From Streblospio benedicti (taxonomy: Eukaryota > Annelida > Polychaeta > Spionida > Spionidae), in assembly GCA_019095985.1 (NCBI GenBank), contig JAGTTF010005900.1, forward strand, positions 9,184-73,183: a DNA stretch of 64,000 bases. Direction: 5' to 3'. Both the position numbers and the translations under genes were made by a program. This document shows, piece after piece, positions 58,900 to 64,000 of the stretch. The stretch's first letter is position 1. Every line of letters starts with the position of its first letter. The notes under the pieces were generated by a model. It had not been told where the DNA came from, did not search any database, and worked only from the letters and a program-made list of their open reading frames with translations.

Positions 58900-61800
58900 T
58901 TATGCAGCACCGACATGTATGTTGAATTATGTCAATATGAGCGATTGAGCCAGTGGTCATTGGTCAGTAGAGGTAGTTTCGATGAAAGCCTCAGGGTAAC
59001 ATAATGCTACTAACACCCCACTTCACACCTCACACTTACTTTGAAGTGACCCTTAGATCTATTGTTCACAGATAGTTCATAGGCATAAAAATAAGTGTGA
59101 AAGTGTGAAGTGTGATGTCCCTGTAGATGTTTTTGTAAGTTTCAAAGCATAACAGCACGGTAACATGGGGAATAGTTTGCCTGACCCATCTCATTAATTT
59201 GGTAAATGATATACTGCAATTACTGCCTAAATCGACAGCGGCCTTGTAATTTATTTTCAATTGGCCCCTCAGATAAAAACAACATGAGAAGCTATCAAGC
59301 ATGTTTCCAGACACACATTTAAGCCTACCTAGTATTAACTGCCCCTACAAGCTGCCCACGAGTTAATCTTCATAATGACGTGTGAAAGAAGAGGGATAAC
59401 TGCTGGAGTGGGCAGTTTGCAGTCACTCAGCAGACGTGTATCGGCCAGGAGGATTTGGGAAGTGCTATTCCTGGTAAGACAGCGCAGTCTGCAGAGACTG
59501 AGTCATGTGGCGTGGGAAGACGCGTGCGTCACAGCATGATTCAGGCTGTCATCACCCCATTGAGTGAGTCCTCCCCATGTTTACCCCAGTGAGCGGGCAA
59601 ACAGGTGACCGGTGAGCAGCAGACAGCATGACCACTGCGTGAGCAGCTCATTGGAGCGTGCAACCATATGTTTCCTCCCACCTTCTGAACACATTACTGA
59701 AAACGTCGTCATTGACGTGATGGTGTGTTACCAAACAATAGAAATTTACGTTTTGAGGGCATGTTTGAGACCACGCTGTTATCAACTTGTCTGGATTCAA
59801 GATGACACGGGGATTATATACAGAGACCACATCTATTCTACCACTCTTTGTTGAAGTTTCTGCCTTAAAGAAAGACAACCGCGAACCTCAATGGAGAGAC
59901 CACCTTTGTGATGAGACCACTGGAGGCCAGCTACCGCTGGACATTTATTCTTTGGTCACTCTCATCCCACCAATAAACATTGAATATCTCCCGCGTGTTG
60001 TTACGGTGAGCAACTCAACACTCATATTCACTCACTCATATTTATAGTAGAACTCATCATGCGGTCAGGTGGTGGGTGTTGAGCAAACCAACCCCTAAAC
60101 AATTGCACACTGCTCTGTAGTACCTACACGTTACATCGGTCTATTAGGCGAGTGGGTGCTAATGTGAACGCTAAGCTTGCAATGTGCTGTATGTTTCTCT
60201 AAGGCTATTCTCATCTTACCTCCTCCCCCAGTTCACAGAATGCATGAATTATGAATTTTGGACCCACACTTGTATAAATAACTAAACATTGATCAGTTTA
60301 TATTAGCTACGCCAGACAACGACATGGATAACATGATAAATGATAAGCCATTACGTACCATTAGAGTCAGCTATTGCGTGCCTCAGTTACAAGCATAAAA
60401 AGTATGATCAATTATACAGATAACAATGGGTTTCAATAAATATTAAAACAAGCCCTTTGCTGTAACACCTGAAATACATAATTACAGCTATACTATAGTA
60501 TAAGACACTGTGTTTGATGATAACAAGCCACAAGCTCGGGGAAATATTCACAAATTCGGACATATCAGTGAATTAAAAGATACGACAACTAAACATGGTA
60601 CATTTCTTCAATAAACATTGATTGATCATTCATGCAGATTTCTTTCCAAGTCAAGAAAGCTCCACAATGCAAATATTTCTTAAAACTTGTTCAACCAAGG
60701 CATGTATACATAGGGTTGGAACTGTTACACTTGCTGGAAACAGAGGTAGTTAAATTCATTTAAAACATTACACAAGAATTATTGTTCTGACGTTAAATCC
60801 GCGTTTCTAATGATCTGTAATGTCAGATTGTATCTAATTGGCGATTTACCATGATTGTCTTCACCAACATTATGTTGCATCTTTTCACATGTCCTTGTAT
60901 ACACTATTTTTCTTGTCTTTCCATCCATGGACAAAACAATTTTTATTTATTGTTTCTTTTGAACAGATATTTGTTTTGTTCTTCATAAGGGAACCTAACA
61001 TATTTGTCTTACTGCCTGTTGCCTGTTTTAATGCAACACAATAAACTCTGCTAATTTACAGTGAAAGTGGCCAAAACATAACATGATTTAGGGACAGATC
61101 TAGAAGTCGACTAAGTTGGGATTCTATATTGATAAAATTATTAGGTGTTTTCAAGCACCTTATGGAGTCAACTCATCCAAACTCATTATAAGTCATATTG
61201 CAATTAATATATATTTTTCAACTGCTTACCATTTCATATTATATGTTTAATGTCAGTTTGTGGAACTTTTATGAGTGTGTTTGAGTTATAATATTTTTTT
61301 AGGTATAACGTGGTTTATCAGGTATGTTGCCTTTTAATCTAATATTCCTTTATGGATTTTAAGTACTACCTATTGACTGTCTAAAGATACTATGGAATTG
61401 CCCACACATCAGATTATGATAAGTTTTGTAACTTTGAAGGAATGTCTTTGTCATAATATTTTTTATAGATATAGTTATGACATTATGATAAACACATATT
61501 ATAAATGATAGAACCGGCATCTTTATTTCACGTTTTCATTAAATATTTTCGACCTTTTGGTCATCTTCAGAATATAATGCATAATAGACAAAACTTAAAT
61601 TACAAAACAGGGGGACAAAGACTGGAGAGAACATATTATAGTTCAATTATTAAAATAAATGATATAATAGATGACATACACAAATCGAAAATACTATCAA
61701 CACAAATGAAATTAAATTCTAAAAAGGTCTACCTTCCGTAGTTTTACAGTGTGCAGAATATTTTTATATGATTATTGTTAATGTAAAGAATGTTTATACT

Positions 61801-64000
61801 ATTTCCTGAAACAGCACCCATCATTTATAGCATTATCCCAGCATTGATTAGTATTCAATGTGACTGAAGCACTTCCCCCACTATGATTGATTGCGCCATG
61901 GCTTTTGTTATGACGTAAAATCTTACATATATCTGTAGCATACCAACTGGCGCACAGCACAATAAGCTCTCCAACTCTCTGGGTGTAACTTCTTCAGTGT
62001 TATGATAATACGGTGTTTATCAATGTAAGCATAATTATGGAAACCGGTAGCTAAATAGACAAAAACAAACAAACAAGCAAAATAGGAATGGCTTGACATA
62101 TCACACAGGCATTACAGTTGGATATAACAAGAGTAAGTAGTTATTGGCGTATGTGTATGATCTGGTGTATATGTATCTACTAGTGTAGGTGTATTTTCCA
62201 GTGGAGCATCTTAGAGTTTCTTTATTTTGAAGCATGATGCTTTACTTTCTAATAATTACCAGAACTTTCATCATAACTGAATCATTCATTTGTTTACCCA
62301 CAATATGTGAATATATTACTATTACTAAACATCAACCTTGCATGTTCGTTTTGGGTGTCTTTCTATTAGAACAATTTATATGGAGGCGAAAAGAGACTTC
62401 AACACGTTTCATTTGAAATAGCTACATCAATATAATTTGAAATAATTACTCAATATATTTAGTCAATATTCATTCAGAAATTAAGCAGAAGACCTGTTTT
62501 AAGTCACGTTTATGACCACATGCCTTTCTTTTGTCTGCAGCCAAACCACTAATAACCAAAAACGAGTCATTGTGATGTGGGGATTTCCCAATTCATTTGT
62601 TTTTGCATCGTCATATCTCACCACTATATACGCAGTATATAGTGTTGGTATGAACAAGGACCTTAAGGCAGCGTGAGTGATCAAGCCGTGAAAACCAACG
62701 ATGTTGTTTTTGGGTAAGGGGTAACAGGGCCCCTGCGCAGATGTCATAGGTAGGTCGAAAACCCGGAACGTCTGAATCTGAGTGTTTATGACGGTGAAAA
62801 CATCAAAATTTGATGACTCGATCACCCAACGGCTGTGTTGTGCACAATACAAGGAAAGAAGGCAGTGTTAGTAAACGGTGGGGTAGGGTCAATAGTAAAG
62901 AGAAATCAAAGATAGAAAAATATTTTTAGTGGTGCAGGTTAAAATCCAGAATGAAAATAAAGATTTAGAAGGAGGTATGGGCCAGGTGGTTCTTGAAAAT
63001 CTCCGGCGTTGGAGCCACCTCTGCTGGTAATCTGTTCATATCAGATGAAATCACTAAAACATGTATTCATCTTCGAAAGGTTGCGATAGAACTTTCATGT
63101 TATTCTCTGATTGAATTGTTCAAAGCTTTTTTTGCCACACTCGTGACTACCAAGTTATTTTTGTCTATTTATGAAAGTGGGAGGGGTTTAATGTTTGTTG
63201 TTTAAATGTACCTACTAATGTTATAGAAATATATGTCACAGTGCATAACTGTGCATATTAATGATTGAATATCAAATGAAGTTCTCAACTATTTATATAT
63301 GTGGTATGTTTTATCACGCATTGTGGGTAGGCTTGAAAAGCAGGTTATTCTACCTGCATGCATTTGCATAAAGAGGGTTGGCAGACTTTAGTGAATGTTT
63401 TTATGCTGAATAACGTAGATGATGCGACATCAGATAAAGTCTTTAGAAACACTGAAAACATGTCACTTATATAATGCTCTGTAGCTTTAGTTTTTAAAGG
63501 TTTATGTAAGTTTATGTAACTTTCTGCAAACATCACATGATTTATGTGTTTTTCCCCCTGACAATTCATCAGATATGGATGTTGTTCTCATCTCTCAACA
63601 TATGTTACTTTAATGTATAAGATGCTATCGGATTTACTGAATTATTCAGTTCTAGTTGATATATTTGAATCCGTCAATATTATTATTTGATGGTATGTAT
63701 ATTTAATTGAAAGCCAGTGTTAACCATTTAGCCAATAAAAAAAGGAAACATTCTCGCGTACAGGGCTGTTGCTATCAACATCCCCCACACACTATTTGTA
63801 AGTACCGTGAATCTTGTTTTCGTGTGTAAATATTACCTTATATGGTCATAGGTTTGATCAAGATTTCCTATTAACTTACACACAAAAATACAATTATTAC
63901 GACACTCTTTCATGCAAAAATAAGTCCGCGTAACAAAACTGTTAAACACCGTACATCGATTGGAAGGTTTCATTTAGTCGGGTACAATATGTCATTTTGG
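58900..64000. other. AT-rich intergenic DNA, no gene recognised
   Basis: Short open frames only, none with a domain or a clear splice context. No RNA gene or transposon was recognised by eye. The upstream exon of the minus-strand peptide gene may lie here. Confidence 0.45.

Overview
The window is animal nuclear DNA. It has spliced genes with GT-AG introns, AATAAA poly(A) signals, an AT-rich background, Ty3/Gypsy LTR elements, a Penelope-like element, tRNA-derived SINE-like repeats and a pogo-type MITE. A Mab-21/cGAS-like gene of the kind that is expanded in molluscs, cnidarians and amphioxus suggests a marine invertebrate, but the phylum cannot be fixed from this sequence alone. A 100-N gap (15550-15649) marks a scaffold join.

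Layout. Positions 1 to about 37.8 kb are a retroelement landing zone made of copies of one GC-rich Ty3/Gypsy family. (a) 1-5566 is a plus-strand internal fragment whose bases look corrupted, with inflated homopolymers; it is probably low-quality assembly. (b) 5571-15720 is a plus-strand copy with a partial LTR, gag, protease, RT, RNase H and integrase, ending in scaffold gap sequence. (c) 16283-37826 is a minus-strand composite bounded by two LTRs of the same orientation and by a CTCT direct repeat on both outer sides. It contains gag and pol blocks, a post-pol accessory region with coiled coils that is found a second time inside the gag area, SINE-like repeats and AT-rich inserts. All are fossils.

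37.8-39.5 kb holds a decayed Penelope-like element (reverse transcriptase and GIY-YIG endonuclease). Directly after it, 39576-50100 (+) is the main find: a host gene whose exons encode a cGAS-like/Mab-21 nucleotidyltransferase, then a complete serine/threonine-type protein kinase, then a run of short phase-1 linker exons (two of them a recent duplicate), then a GC-rich Kelch-repeat exon, with AATAAA at 50324. The nucleotidyltransferase-kinase splice is in frame through a canonical intron, and both active sites look intact. The junction from the kinase exons to the linker/Kelch chain is less certain, because the intron phase does not match without one more exon. Poly(A) signals inside intron 1 and after the third exon could produce shorter isoforms.

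If the model is right, one polypeptide joins a putative nucleic-acid-sensing nucleotide second-messenger enzyme, a kinase and a Kelch interaction domain. In known cGAS-STING-TBK1 signalling these jobs are carried by separate proteins.

50.3-64 kb is mostly AT-rich DNA with microsatellites, including a 29-unit CAG tract, and a 156-bp pogo-like MITE. It also has one small minus-strand gene (58285-58560) for a secreted six-cysteine peptide that I could not assign to a family.
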